Of a DNA stretch of 57,526 nucleotides, positions 33,732 to 44,476 are shown piece by piece. Below the pieces are notes generated by a model, which worked only from the letters and a program-made list of their open reading frames with translations, was not told where the DNA came from and made no database searches. Numbering within the stretch: position 1 is the stretch's first letter; every line of letters begins with the position of its first letter. Source of the DNA: an uncultured SAR86 cluster bacterium (lineage in GTDB: Bacteria > Pseudomonadota > Gammaproteobacteria > Magnimaribacterales > D2472); contig CACLXS010000005.1 of assembly GCA_902610905.1 (NCBI GenBank), forward strand, positions 1 to 57,526, given 5' to 3'. The position numbers were made by a program, and so were the translations under genes.

Positions 33732-34867
33732 AAGATTTCTTTGAGGTTTACTAGTGATTGAACTGCTATAGCTTTGTGCTCACCTATAATACCAATCTTT
33801 TCAGAAGTTGTAGCCTTTAAACCAATATTAGATTTTGAGATTTTTAGAATCTCAGACAAACTATCAATAATATTGTTTCTATGAGGACTTATTTTAGGTA
33901 ATTCACAAATTATAGTTGCATCAATATTGTAAATCTCAAGATTCATTTCATGAATTTTTTCTAAACAAAAATTAATTATTTCCTTGCTATCAAGCCCTTT
34001 ATTGGAAGGATCTTTGTCTGAGAAGAATATTCCTATATCTCCAAGGGCTGCAGCACCTAGGATAGAGTCTGTAATTGAATGAAGGAGAACATCACCATCG
34101 GAGTGTGCTTCAATTGCATAATCGCATTGAAGCATATAGCCCCCTATAGCAAAACCTGTTCCAGGTTTATAGGTATGTAAATCAAAGCCACTACCAACTC
34201 TTGAGTTTAATTTTCTTAGAAGATTTAAATCATGATTATAGGTAATTTTAATATTTGAGGCTTTGCCTTCTATTTTTGATACATGATAACCTTGGGATTC
34301 CATTACAAACGACTCATCTGGAACGTCAATCTTTTGATTAATAAGATAAGCCAATGAAGATTTTAATTTATTAAATTTTGATATTTGGGGAGTTTGTACT
34401 AAGTAATAGTCTTGTTTATTTATAGTTTTATTAGATTTACTCTCCTTAATAGAATCGACAACTGGTTTGTAGAAAAAAGAACAGTCTGATTCAGAGCCTA
34501 TTATCTTTTCATATATTGTGACTAAGTCTTTAGCAGTTATGTTCGGTCTAGCTGCGTCATGTGTAATAACATAATCATAGTTTTCATTAGTTTCATTTAA
34601 AGCATTTAATACTGATATGGCTCTAGTCTCACCGCCCTCAACTATTTTTACTTTCTCATTGTCAAAAAAATTTTGTTCTTTAATAAAATTATCTGATTTT
34701 GAAACTACAATTAGTATTTTTGATATAAATTCAGATTCTATAAAGGGTTTTATTGTTTTCTCTATAACGGATTGGCCATCTAGATACTCATATTGTTTTG
34801 GAATATCGCTCTGAAATCTTTCACCAATTCCTGCTGCTGGAATTATTGCTAATACTTTATCTGTCAT
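33728..34867 (-). CDS. ispDF: Bifunctional IspD-IspF (MEP cytidylyltransferase / MEcPP synthase)
   Basis: 379 residues fusing two MEP-pathway enzymes. IspD (about 1-220) has IIPAAGIGERFQSDIPKQY, THDAARPN and the DDSFV-like PDESFVMES segment. IspF (about 222-379) has RVGSGFDLHTYKPG, AHSDGDVLLHSITDSILGA, FSDKDPSNKG and the C-terminal EKIGIIGEHKAIAVQ. IspE, the step between, is absent. The ATG at 34867 gives a typical IspD start; an ATG at 34909 would add 14 residues over ftsB. Separate genes are normal in gammaproteobacteria, fusion in alpha- and epsilonproteobacteria. Confidence 0.96.
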   Translation of the reverse strand: MTDKVLAIIPAAGIGERFQSDIPKQYEYLDGQSVIEKTIKPFIESEFISKILIVVSKSDNFIKEQNFFDNEKVKIVEGGETRAISVLNALNETNENYDYVITHDAARPNITAKDLVTIYEKIIGSESDCSFFYKPVVDSIKESKSNKTINKQDYYLVQTPQISKFNKLKSSLAYLINQKIDVPDESFVMESQGYHVSKIEGKASNIKITYNHDLNLLRKLNSRVGSGFDLHTYKPGTGFAIGGYMLQCDYAIEAHSDGDVLLHSITDSILGAAALGDIGIFFSDKDPSNKGLDSKEIINFCLEKIHEMNLEIYNIDATIICELPKISPHRNNIIDSLSEILKISKSNIGLKATTSEKIGIIGEHKAIAVQSLVNLKEIL

Positions 34868-35162
34868 CTTTAGATTCGTCTTCGTCCTTAAAAGATATAA
34901 ACTCTTCATCAGGATATACTAAGTTCAATTTTTCTCTAGCAAAATTTTCTACATGTTCGTTTGATTTTTGTGCATTCTCAATCTCAAATTCCAAAATATC
35001 ATTTTGTTTTTTTAGTTCATTGTTTTGTTCTTGTTGAAGATTGTTTTCGTCAAGTATTTGAGTTTTCTTTTTATAAGAGTTTTCCCCAAAGAAAATACTA
35101 TTTAACAACATAATTATTAAAATAAGTAGGACTAAAGCTAAAGAATAAAATAGTCGATTCAT
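34857..35162 (-). CDS. ftsB: Cell division protein FtsB
   Basis: 101 residues: one membrane helix (about 5-23) then a coiled coil (about 30-72, rich in Glu/Gln/Asn) and a conserved-looking end [16 protein letters not shown], the FtsB/DivIC pattern. FtsB links FtsL and FtsQ in the divisome. It lies between eno and ispD, its standard gammaproteobacterial place, overlapping eno by 4 nt and ispDF by 11 nt. Confidence 0.93.
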   Translation of the reverse strand: MNRLFYSLALVLLILIIMLLNSIFFGENSYKKKTQILDENNLQQEQNNELKKQNDILEFEIENAQKSNEHVENFAREKLNLVYPDEEFISFKDEDESKDDR

Positions 35163-36436
35163 TGACTTAGATTGATACTAGGAAACTCCTCTTCTATCCA
35201 TAGCAATCGATTGTATTTTGCAACTCTATCAGATCTACACGGAGCTCCAGTTTTAATTTGACCTGCTCCAAGACCAACGGCTAAATCAGATATAGTCGTA
35301 TCCTCAGTCTCTCCTGATCTATGAGAAATAATGGATTTATAGTTATTTTGATTAGCAATATTAATTGTTTCTATTGTTTCGGTAATAGAACCTATTTGAT
35401 TAAATTTAATTAAGATTGAGTTTGCTAAATTATTTTCTATGCCTTCTTGGAAAATAGTCTTATTTGTTACAAACAAATCGTCTCCAACTAATTGACACTT
35501 GGAGCCAATTCTTTCGGTAAGAATTTTCCAGCCTTCTGAGTCATTTTCATCCATACCATCTTCGATAGAAATAATTGGGTATTTATCCACTAAACTTTCT
35601 AAATAATCAGAAAAAGATTCAGAGTCTAAGGATTTGCCTTCACCAGCTAAATTATAATTTTTACCGTCATAAAATTCACTTGCAGCACAATCCAGTGCAA
35701 TAAAGACATCATCTCCTGGTATGAGACCAGAGATTTTTATTGCTTCAATAATTAATTTAATTGCCTCTTCATTAGATTGTAAATTTGGGGCAAAACCACC
35801 TTCATCTCCCACTCCAGTCGATAATTTTTTTTGTTGCAATATTGATTTAAGATTCCAATATATTTCAGAAGACCATCTCATAACTTCTTTAAAAGTCTTT
35901 GCGCCTTTTGGGATAATCATAAATTCTTGAATATCAATATTATTATCAGCATGCTCTCCGCCATTAAGAATATTTAACATAGGCATAGGAAGGTTAGTTT
36001 CAACATCTTTTCCAGTGATATTTTTATATATCTCGGTAAAATGTTCATGCAATGAAATATTTTTATCTTTTGCTGCTGCATGAGAAACTGCTAATGAAAC
36101 AGCTAGAATTGCATTAGCTCCAATATTTGACTTGTCACTAGTTCCATCTAACTCAATTAATTTCTGATCAATTAATTGTTGATCGTTTGGATCTAATTTT
36201 TCAAGAAGTGGGTTTATTAACTCATTAATATTACTTACAGCTTTTTGAACTCCTTTACCCATGTACAAATTACCGCCATCTCTTAACTCTAATGCTTCCT
36301 TGGTTCCTGTTGATGCTCCGCTTGGCACTATTGCACTTGCTTTGATGCCATTATCAAGAATTACATTACAAGAAACTGTTGGAAGACCTCTTGAGTCTAA
36401 AACCTGAATAGCTTTTACTGATTGAATTGAAGCCAT
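35159..36436 (-). CDS. eno: Enolase
   Basis: 425 residues interconverting 2-phosphoglycerate and [30 protein letters not shown], the metal ligand Asp in [29 protein letters not shown] and [12 protein letters not shown] are all intact. It supplies PEP to KdsA encoded next door and to MurA. It is 5 nt after kdsA. Confidence 0.99.
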   Translation of the reverse strand: MASIQSVKAIQVLDSRGLPTVSCNVILDNGIKASAIVPSGASTGTKEALELRDGGNLYMGKGVQKAVSNINELINPLLEKLDPNDQQLIDQKLIELDGTSDKSNIGANAILAVSLAVSHAAAKDKNISLHEHFTEIYKNITGKDVETNLPMPMLNILNGGEHADNNIDIQEFMIIPKGAKTFKEVMRWSSEIYWNLKSILQQKKLSTGVGDEGGFAPNLQSNEEAIKLIIEAIKISGLIPGDDVFIALDCAASEFYDGKNYNLAGEGKSLDSESFSDYLESLVDKYPIISIEDGMDENDSEGWKILTERIGSKCQLVGDDLFVTNKTIFQEGIENNLANSILIKFNQIGSITETIETINIANQNNYKSIISHRSGETEDTTISDLAVGLGAGQIKTGAPCRSDRVAKYNRLLWIEEEFPSINLSQ

Positions 36437-36441
36437 GCTTA

Positions 36442-37281
36442 CTAAAAAATATCTAAATTTTCTTGGTTTTTTACAAAAACATCTAGATCTTTAATTTGCT
36501 GCAAAAAAGGTTCCAACATATCAAGACGAAGAGCACAAGGGCCATCACATTTAGCTTTATCAGGATCTGGATGTGCTTCTAAAAATAGACCTGCTATTCC
36601 CTGAGAAATACCAGCTTTAGCCAAACTTAATAGATATTCCCTTCTTCCCCCAGCAGCATTACCAAGACCTCCAGGAAGTTGAAGTGAATGCGTAACATCA
36701 AAAATTGCTGGCTTACCAAGATTCTTAAGAATTTGAAAATTAAGAGTATCTACAACTAAATTGTTATATCCAAAAGAGTTACCCCTCTCACACAGTGTAA
36801 TTTTACTGTTACCAGCTGATTCACATTTTTCTATAATGTTTTTCATCTCGGGTGCAGATAAAAACTGTGGTTTTTTAAACTGCAAAATAGCATTTGTTTT
36901 TGCTGCAGCAACCACTAAGTCAGTTTGCCTTGCTAAAAAAGCTGGTATTTGAACAACTTCACATACTTCACTTACTGGCTTAGCTTGATCTGGTTCATGA
37001 ATATCAGTAACTACAGGAACATTAAATTCTGTTGAAACTTCTTGAAGTAATTTAAGACCCTCATCCATACCTGGACCTCTGAAAGAGGAAACAGAGCTTC
37101 TATTAGCCTTATCAAATGAACCTTTAAAAATATAATTAATCTCAAGCTTATCTGATATTAATTTAAATTTTTCTGCAACTTGCAATACTAAGTCTCGAGA
37201 TTCAAGTACATTCATTCCTCCCATTAAAATTAATGGCTGTGAATTTCCAATAATAAAGTTTCTAAGTTTCAGATCATTCAT
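36442..37281 (-). CDS. kdsA: 3-deoxy-D-manno-octulosonate 8-phosphate synthase
   Basis: 279 residues condensing arabinose 5-phosphate with PEP to make Kdo-8-P for lipopolysaccharide. [54 protein letters not shown] and [14 protein letters not shown] are diagnostic. Its presence indicates an LPS-bearing outer membrane. It is 2 nt after pyrG. Confidence 0.98.
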   Translation of the reverse strand: MNDLKLRNFIIGNSQPLILMGGMNVLESRDLVLQVAEKFKLISDKLEINYIFKGSFDKANRSSVSSFRGPGMDEGLKLLQEVSTEFNVPVVTDIHEPDQAKPVSEVCEVVQIPAFLARQTDLVVAAAKTNAILQFKKPQFLSAPEMKNIIEKCESAGNSKITLCERGNSFGYNNLVVDTLNFQILKNLGKPAIFDVTHSLQLPGGLGNAAGGRREYLLSLAKAGISQGIAGLFLEAHPDPDKAKCDGPCALRLDMLEPFLQQIKDLDVFVKNQENLDIF

Positions 37282-37283
37282 AA

Positions 37284-38912
<1,629 letters not shown>

Positions 38913-38991
38913 TTAATTGAATCATGATGGGATAACAGAATAACAGAATAAGCCTAAGAGTGAAATAAGCTTTATTAATATAATTAAAAAA

Positions 38992-40053
38992 TTAGCTTAT
39001 TTTCTTATAAACTCTTTCAACTCTAGATTTTATTCTAATCATTATGTCATATGAGATTAAACCATTAGCTGAGGCAAGATTATTAATTGAATGATTAGGT
39101 GAAAAAAACTCACACCAATCTCCCACATTACATTCTTTAATATCAGAGACATCTATAGTTGTTACATCCATGCTAACCTTTCCAAAAACAGTAGCATCTT
39201 GATTATTAACTTTTACAGCTGTTCCGTCTTTAATGTGTTGAGGCAAACCATCTGCATATCCAAGATAGACTGTCGCTACTTTCATTCTTTTTTCTGCAGT
39301 GGCCCTTCCGTCATATCCAACTCTTCCACCAATATTAAGCTCCTTAATATTTATTATTGGAGATTTAAGTGTAATAGCTGTTTTGAGTTCGTCATTTCCA
39401 ATATATCCACCAAATATTCCAATTCCTACTCTTACCCAATCAAAACATTTGTCTGGAAAGTTTAAAACACACCCAGTGTTAGCAATACTTTTAGTTACTT
39501 CGGAATGTAAATTTTTAGAAAGTCTCTCAAACCTCTCGAATTGCTCTGAATTAGAGGGGTCATCTTTATTATTGGACGCAGCTAAATGAGTCATGAGTGT
39601 AAAATTTATATCCTCAAGATAATCTTTATAAATCTCTAAAAATTTATCTATTTCAAAACCCAGTCTGTTCATACCGGTATTAACCTTTACCCATAAATTT
39701 TCAAAATTATTGTTTTTAATAATGATATTTAATTGGAATTCGTTATGAACCACCAAATCTAAATCATTCTTTTTGGCTAAAAGGTAATCTTCCTGTGAAT
39801 ATACTCCCTGCATTAGCACAATCTTTTTTCGTGAGACTTTTCTTAAATCAATTGCCTCATCAAGCCTTACAACTCCATATCCATCAACCAAATCATCAAT
39901 ATCAGAAACTATATTATTAAGTATATGACCATAAGCATCAGATTTGATGACCGCTAAAAAATTCGAAGTATTTGAAATTTTATTTTTTAGTTTTTGAATA
40001 TTGCTTCTTATAATAGATGGGTCTATTTCAAGAATGCTTTTTAATGTCGTCAT
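38992..40053 (-). CDS. alr: Alanine racemase
   Basis: 353 residues; PLP-dependent supply of D-alanine for Ddl. The PLP lysine is Lys37 in AVIKSDAYGH, and the second catalytic base region is GRVGYDGRATAE with the Tyr conserved. WVKVNTGMNRLGF and VSMDVTTIDVS are family blocks. It overlaps dnaB by 4 nt (ATGA), the rplI-dnaB-alr order known from pseudomonads. Confidence 0.96.
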   Translation of the reverse strand: MTTLKSILEIDPSIIRSNIQKLKNKISNTSNFLAVIKSDAYGHILNNIVSDIDDLVDGYGVVRLDEAIDLRKVSRKKIVLMQGVYSQEDYLLAKKNDLDLVVHNEFQLNIIIKNNNFENLWVKVNTGMNRLGFEIDKFLEIYKDYLEDINFTLMTHLAASNNKDDPSNSEQFERFERLSKNLHSEVTKSIANTGCVLNFPDKCFDWVRVGIGIFGGYIGNDELKTAITLKSPIINIKELNIGGRVGYDGRATAEKRMKVATVYLGYADGLPQHIKDGTAVKVNNQDATVFGKVSMDVTTIDVSDIKECNVGDWCEFFSPNHSINNLASANGLISYDIMIRIKSRVERVYKKIS

Positions 40054-41420
40054 TCAAAAGAGTCGTAATACCCATCGCTAGAAAAATTTTCAAAGCGTGT
40101 ATATTCTTTTAGGAATGTTAGATTAATAGTTCCAATTGGTCCGTTTCTTTGCTTTCCAATAATAATTTCAGCTTTATTACCTTGATCTGAATCTTCGTTA
40201 TAAACCTCATCCCTGTATATGAAAAGAATAACATCAGCATCCTGCTCAATAGCACCTGAATCACGAAGATCAGCCATAATTGGTCTTTTGTTAGGTCTTT
40301 GTTCTACTGCCCTATTAAGCTGAGATAAAGCTATAACTGGAACATTAAGCTCTTTTGCAAGAGATTTTAATGATCTAGATATTTCTGATATTTGATTCAC
40401 CCTATTTTCTGTAGAAGTTGGCAGTTGCATTAACTGAAGATAGTCAACTACGATTAATGATAATCCATTCTCCTCTTGCCTTGCTAACCTTCTTGCTTTT
40501 GCACGAAGTTCCATTGGAGTTAGTAGAGAACTATCATCAATCCACAATGGTAAATTCTTGAGTTTTTCGCCTTCTGAAAGTAACAATTTTAGCTCGTTGT
40601 CTTTTAACATCCCTGAGCGAACATTTTGCTGATTTAATTTACTCATTCCTGAGAGCATTCTAGTTGTCAAAGCTTCACCCGGCATTTCTAAACTGAATAT
40701 TAAAACAGCGCCATCATTATCTTTTTCAAGCAAAACATTTTCAGCTATATTCATAGCTAGCGATGTCTTACCCATGCTTGGTCTTCCAGCAACCACTATA
40801 AGGTCACCATCTTGTATGCCCTGAAGTTTATTATCAAGATCCTTAAACCCTGTAGAAGAACCAATTAACCCTCCAGCTTTATTAGACATCTCATGAAGTC
40901 TATCCATTGTTGATGGAATTAGTTCTTTCATTGATTGAAGGCTTTGATCATTTTGACTAGACTCGTCATTTAAAGCAAAAATCATACTTTCAGCTTTGTC
41001 TAATAATGCGTTGCCGTCTTGCCCTTGAGGATTATTAATTAAATCTGAAATCTCAGAATTAGCTTTCATTAATTTTCTTGTAATAGATCTCTGTCTGATT
41101 ATTTCAGCATATGCTTCAAGGTTAGCGGCAGATGGAGTTGAAGTGGCAAGTTCAATTAAATAGTCTTTTCCACCAATCTTGTTTAGAGAATTTTTATTAT
41201 CTAATTTTTCTGAAACTGTTAGAGGATCTAAGGGTTTGTTTTCTTCAATCAATTCAGACATTGATTGAAAGATAATTTGATGGTCTTTGCCATCAAAATC
41301 ATTTTCTTTAATAACCTGTATTACTGTATCAAAACGATGTGTTTCGAGCATTAAACCGCCAAGAACTGCTCTTTCAGCTTCTCTTGCTTGCTCGTTTTTA
41401 TTTATAGATAAGTCAGACAT
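40050..41420 (-). CDS. dnaB: Replicative DNA helicase DnaB
   Basis: 456 residues: N-terminal collar domain beginning AREAERAVLGGLM, linker, and RecA-like motor with Walker A VAGRPSMGKTSLAMN, Walker B LIVVDYLQLMQ and SQLNRAVEQRPNKRP. Hexameric helicase at the fork. No intein or insertion. It follows rplI after 38 nt that contain a small AT-rich inverted repeat. Confidence 0.98.
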   Translation of the reverse strand: MSDLSINKNEQAREAERAVLGGLMLETHRFDTVIQVIKENDFDGKDHQIIFQSMSELIEENKPLDPLTVSEKLDNKNSLNKIGGKDYLIELATSTPSAANLEAYAEIIRQRSITRKLMKANSEISDLINNPQGQDGNALLDKAESMIFALNDESSQNDQSLQSMKELIPSTMDRLHEMSNKAGGLIGSSTGFKDLDNKLQGIQDGDLIVVAGRPSMGKTSLAMNIAENVLLEKDNDGAVLIFSLEMPGEALTTRMLSGMSKLNQQNVRSGMLKDNELKLLLSEGEKLKNLPLWIDDSSLLTPMELRAKARRLARQEENGLSLIVVDYLQLMQLPTSTENRVNQISEISRSLKSLAKELNVPVIALSQLNRAVEQRPNKRPIMADLRDSGAIEQDADVILFIYRDEVYNEDSDQGNKAEIIIGKQRNGPIGTINLTFLKEYTRFENFSSDGYYDSFE

Positions 41421-41458
41421 TGGAATATGATTTTTACATCATATTTTAAAATATACAA

Positions 41459-41905
41459 CTACTCAGCTAATACTTTTACAGTCACTTCTGCAGAAACCTC
41501 AGGATGAACAGCAATAGTTATTAAATGATCACCAATTTCTTTAATTGGTCCATCTGGCAGTTGCACCTCACTTTTATCTATTTCGATATCGATATTTGTA
41601 AATGCCTCGGAAATCTCTCTTGTACCAACTGAACCATATAATGCTCCCTCTTCAGTTACAGGTACTGCAATTTCACAAGTCTTATTATTAATAGTCTCAG
41701 CTCTTGCTTCAGCTTTAGTAAGCATGTCAGCAGATGCTGCTGCTAGCTCATCTTTTCTTGCCTCTACCTCAGCAATATTTTTATCACTAGCAAATGCTGC
41801 TTTCTTCTGAGGAATTAAAAAGTTTCTTGCATAACCAGAATTGACTTCAACTATGTCACCAATTTCGCCTAATCTTTGTATTTTATCTAATAATATAATC
41901 TTCAT
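41459..41905 (-). CDS. rplI: 50S ribosomal protein L9
   Basis: 148 residues, the family length. The N-terminal MKIILLDKIQRLGEIGDIVEVNSGYARNFLIP matches the L9 signature, followed by the long connecting helix and the C-terminal domain. It is 4 nt after rpsR. Confidence 0.98.
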   Translation of the reverse strand: MKIILLDKIQRLGEIGDIVEVNSGYARNFLIPQKKAAFASDKNIAEVEARKDELAAASADMLTKAEARAETINNKTCEIAVPVTEEGALYGSVGTREISEAFTNIDIEIDKSEVQLPDGPIKEIGDHLITIAVHPEVSAEVTVKVLAE

Positions 41906-41909
41906 AATC

Positions 41910-42104
41910 TTATTGATGCATATCCGTGTATGGTAAAAGAGCTAAAAATCTAGCTATTTTAATCGATTTTGTAACTTTTCTTTGATTTGATGCTGATACG
42001 CCTGTAACTCTTGCAGGTATTATCTTTCCTGTTTCAGTAATAAATTGTTTCAAGATATCAATATCTTTGTAATCAAATTTCTTAGGCAATTCATATTTAC
42101 TCAT
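41910..42104 (-). CDS. rpsR: 30S ribosomal protein S18 (short N-terminus)
   Basis: 64 residues: [26 protein letters not shown] and [18 protein letters not shown] are S18. The ATG at 42104 is preceded by AAGGTGA at proper spacing and overlaps the rpsF stop as ATGAGTAA. An ATG at 42149 would add 15 Lys-rich residues but would overlap rpsF by 53 nt and has no well-placed ribosome site. With the chosen start the basic, Cys-containing N-terminus (about 10-12 residues, RRRKFCRF in E. coli) is missing. S18 pairs with S6, encoded just upstream. Confidence 0.93.
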   Translation of the reverse strand: MSKYELPKKFDYKDIDILKQFITETGKIIPARVTGVSASNQRKVTKSIKIARFLALLPYTDMHQ

Positions 42105-42546
42105 TATCTTCACCTTCATCTTGTTTAGCTTCTGATTTATCTTCGACATCCTCTTTTACTGGCTCAGGATCTTTCTTAACGTCTTCTTTATCTTTCTCAA
42201 CTTCAGACGCTTCAGGTTTTTTGTTCTTTGATTCAACAAAGAGGCTTGAATCTTCTCCGTTGTGTTCTTTTACAACTAAAAATAAATGCCTAATGATGGA
42301 TTCGTTATATTTAATTTTTGTTTCTATTTCTAATAACTTAGAAGGGTCACCTTCAAGGTTAAATAAAATATAGTGACCTTTATTATGATTAGCTATTGAA
42401 TATGCTAATTGTCTTCTTCCAATATCTTCTGATTTAACAATATTAAAAGAATTATCTTTTAATAATTTCTCAAAATCTTTTTTAAAGTTATCAACCTTAG
42501 AAGAAAGATTGGGGTTGAGAACTATTACTGCTTCGTACTTTTTCAT
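42097..42546 (-). CDS. rpsF: 30S ribosomal protein S6 with acidic tail
   Basis: 149 residues. The S6 fold spans about 1-98 ([45 protein letters not shown]). After it comes a 45-50 residue Glu/Asp/Lys tail with no fold features. E. coli S6 has a shorter acidic end that is post-translationally glutamylated. A Shine-Dalgarno (AAGG) precedes the ATG. It starts the rpsF-rpsR-rplI-dnaB-alr unit. Confidence 0.97.
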   Translation of the reverse strand: MKKYEAVIVLNPNLSSKVDNFKKDFEKLLKDNSFNIVKSEDIGRRQLAYSIANHNKGHYILFNLEGDPSKLLEIETKIKYNESIIRHLFLVVKEHNGEDSSLFVESKNKKPEASEVEKDKEDVKKDPEPVKEDVEDKSEAKQDEGEDNE

Positions 42547-42565
42547 TTGCTACCTTATGGTTAAA

Positions 42566-42591
42566 GATTTGCCTCTTAATTGATGCAAACC
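42566..42591 (-). promoter_or_regulatory. Hairpin in the rpsF leader
   Basis: In the minus-strand transcript GGTTTGC (42591-42585) pairs with GCAAATC (42572-42566), seven pairs including one G-U, around a 12-nt loop. It lies 20 nt before the rpsF ATG. S6-S18 autoregulatory leaders are known in many bacteria, but the diagnostic CCG-containing bulge is not evident, so this is only a positional candidate. Confidence 0.3.
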
Positions 42592-42602
42592 AAGGAATGC
42601 GC

Positions 42603-42631
42603 ATTCTAATGGAATTGATATGTAGAATCAA
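42603..42631 (-). promoter_or_regulatory. Predicted sigma70 promoter of the rpsF operon
   Basis: TTGATT (42631-42626) and TAGAAT (42608-42603) are separated by 17 bp and overlap the ftsA stop codon. The bases after the -10 are GCGC, a GC-rich discriminator in an AT-rich genome, as seen in promoters under stringent control. Start site expected near 42596, giving a leader of about 50 nt. Confidence 0.55.
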
Positions 42632-43854
42632 TACTCGCTTTTAACTATCTTTAAAAGCTTGGAAAGCCAACTTTGATTTTGCTCAGCTATTAAATCATCA
42701 TTTTTCTGCTTAAAACCATGATCAACCAATCCGATTGATGTTGCATAGATTGGATTTTGCAAAATACTTTCCATTCCAGAGAATTTATTTGGAATACCTA
42801 GTCTTACAGATGTCTGAAAAATAGATTCTGCTAATTCAACTACACCTTCCATTTTCGATGTCCCGCCTGTAAAAACAATTCCAGCAGAAATTTTATCCTC
42901 AAATCCGTTTCTCGTAATTTCTGCCTTAACAAGTTCAAATAGCTCTGTATACCTAGGTTGAATAATGTCAGCTAAAGAACTTCTTGAGAGTTCTCTTGTT
43001 GGTCTTCCTCCTACACCAGGAACTTCAATACTTTCATCATCTTTGGTGAACTCAGCAACTGCACAACCATGTTTTTGTTTTATATCCTCGGCCTGAGGTG
43101 TTGGAGTTCTCAACGCTTGCGCTATATCGCTAGTTACCTGGTCGCCAGCAATAGGTATTACTCCAGTAAAAACTATTGAGCCAGAATTAAATATTGCTAT
43201 GTCGGTAGTACCTCCACCAATGTCAACTAAACATACTCCTAAATCTTTTTCATCTTCAGAGAGAATAGAATGAGAACTAGCTAATTGCTCTAAAACAAAA
43301 CCATCAACAGATAGACCACAATTTCTTATGCATTTTTCTATATTTTTTACTGCACTGTTAGCACATGTAACCAAATGAACCTTTGCTTCAAGCCTCACCC
43401 CAGCCATTCCAAGCGGGTCCAAGCTAACTTCTTGACCATCAATCACGTACTCTTGAGGAAGGACATGCAAAACATTTTGATCAGATGGAATTGATACTGC
43501 CTGAGCAGAATCAATAACTCTGTCAATATCATAAGATGTAACTTCTTTATCTTTGATACCTACAGCGCCTTGAGAATTAAGACTTTTAATGTGACTACCA
43601 GCAATGCCTACATATACAGATCGGATCTTATCCTCAATCATGGTTTGAGCTTGCTCTACCGCCTTTTTAATTGCATCAGTTGTGGCATCAATATTTACAA
43701 CCACTCCTTTTTTTAAGCCGCTTGATGGGTATGCACCAAGTGAGATTATTTCTAGTTTTTGAGCTTCATTATATTTACCTACAATGCAAACTACTTTAGA
43801 AGTACCTATATCTAAACCAACAACTATATTAGAATTTTTACCATTATTTGCCAT
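42628..43854 (-). CDS. ftsA: Cell division protein FtsA
   Basis: 408-residue actin-like protein tethering FtsZ to the membrane. VVGLDIGTSKVVCIVG (phosphate 1), LVDIGGGTTDIAIF (phosphate 2) and GIVFTGGTSKMEGV (adenosine) are present. The C-terminal amphipathic helix SWLSKLLKIVKSEY matches the E. coli membrane-targeting tip. It overlaps ftsQ by 11 nt. ftsZ, which nearly always follows ftsA, is replaced here by the rpsF operon after 81 nt. Confidence 0.97.
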   Translation of the reverse strand: MANNGKNSNIVVGLDIGTSKVVCIVGKYNEAQKLEIISLGAYPSSGLKKGVVVNIDATTDAIKKAVEQAQTMIEDKIRSVYVGIAGSHIKSLNSQGAVGIKDKEVTSYDIDRVIDSAQAVSIPSDQNVLHVLPQEYVIDGQEVSLDPLGMAGVRLEAKVHLVTCANSAVKNIEKCIRNCGLSVDGFVLEQLASSHSILSEDEKDLGVCLVDIGGGTTDIAIFNSGSIVFTGVIPIAGDQVTSDIAQALRTPTPQAEDIKQKHGCAVAEFTKDDESIEVPGVGGRPTRELSRSSLADIIQPRYTELFELVKAEITRNGFEDKISAGIVFTGGTSKMEGVVELAESIFQTSVRLGIPNKFSGMESILQNPIYATSIGLVDHGFKQKNDDLIAEQNQSWLSKLLKIVKSEY

Positions 43855-44476
43855 AATCTAAAGCAACTCCATCCTTATACCTTAGATCTATCATACTAGG
43901 AATTTTTCTATTTTCGTACAAGTAATTTAAGGTATCTCTTAATGAATTAAATTTATTATTAGAAATTTTATTGCCAATCATTATGACATGTAAATTCGTT
44001 TGAATCTGCCATCCTGAAATATGTGAGTAGGTAATTTTTTCTATATTGGTATTAACAAAATTATTCACTTTAAAAAAATTAATAATATTAAGCGGCTCTT
44101 TCAAATCTTCTATGGGTCCATTTACAGAAATCAAATTAAGAAAAGTTTTATCAAATTTAAACTTTTTTAAATTGGTATCTACAAAAAATTCATTATTTAA
44201 TATAAATATCGGGGTTCTTGTTTTTATATTTAATTTTGCAAAATTACTAAATGGTTTAACATTTAGATAGTACTCATCTATCCAGTCCTGCTCCTCAAGT
44301 AAATCTTTAATATCGTTCTTTGTCTTTAATTCACCTAATTTTTCAATGAATATTTGTTGAGACTTTAAATATATTTCTGAATCTAACGAAATATCAATAT
44401 TTAAACCTTTTGAAAAAACTGATCCAGTAAAACAGAATACCGTTAAAGCATAAAAAGTATTTTTAAAGTTTTGCAT
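43844..44476 (-). CDS. ftsQ: Cell division protein FtsQ (divergent)
   Basis: 210 residues with an N-terminal hydrophobic segment (about 8-22), a POTRA-like region with LLEEQDWIDEYYLNVKPFSNFAKLNIKTRTPIF (the 'W-x-x-x-...V-x-R/K...P' pattern of FtsQ), and a C-terminal beta domain ending in MIDLRYKDGVALDYG, like YVDLRYDSGAAVGW in E. coli. Its place between ddl and ftsA settles the call. It is shorter than E. coli FtsQ (276), with almost no cytoplasmic tail. Confidence 0.88.
   Translation of the reverse strand: MQNFKNTFYALTVFCFTGSVFSKGLNIDISLDSEIYLKSQQIFIEKLGELKTKNDIKDLLEEQDWIDEYYLNVKPFSNFAKLNIKTRTPIFILNNEFFVDTNLKKFKFDKTFLNLISVNGPIEDLKEPLNIINFFKVNNFVNTNIEKITYSHISGWQIQTNLHVIMIGNKISNNKFNSLRDTLNYLYENRKIPSMIDLRYKDGVALDYGK

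Noticed and set aside
38932-38951. Tandem ataacaga repeat between alr and pyrG
   Set aside because: Only two full copies of 8 bp in AT-rich DNA; too little to call a repeat element or operator.
41424-41445. AT-only inverted repeat AATATGA/TCATATT before dnaB
   Set aside because: Seven weak pairs with one GC pair and no T-run of terminator type; likely chance in this composition.
42595-42606. GAATGCGCATTC palindrome as an operator or terminator
   Set aside because: It has no loop and coincides with the -10/discriminator of the predicted rpsF promoter, which explains it better.
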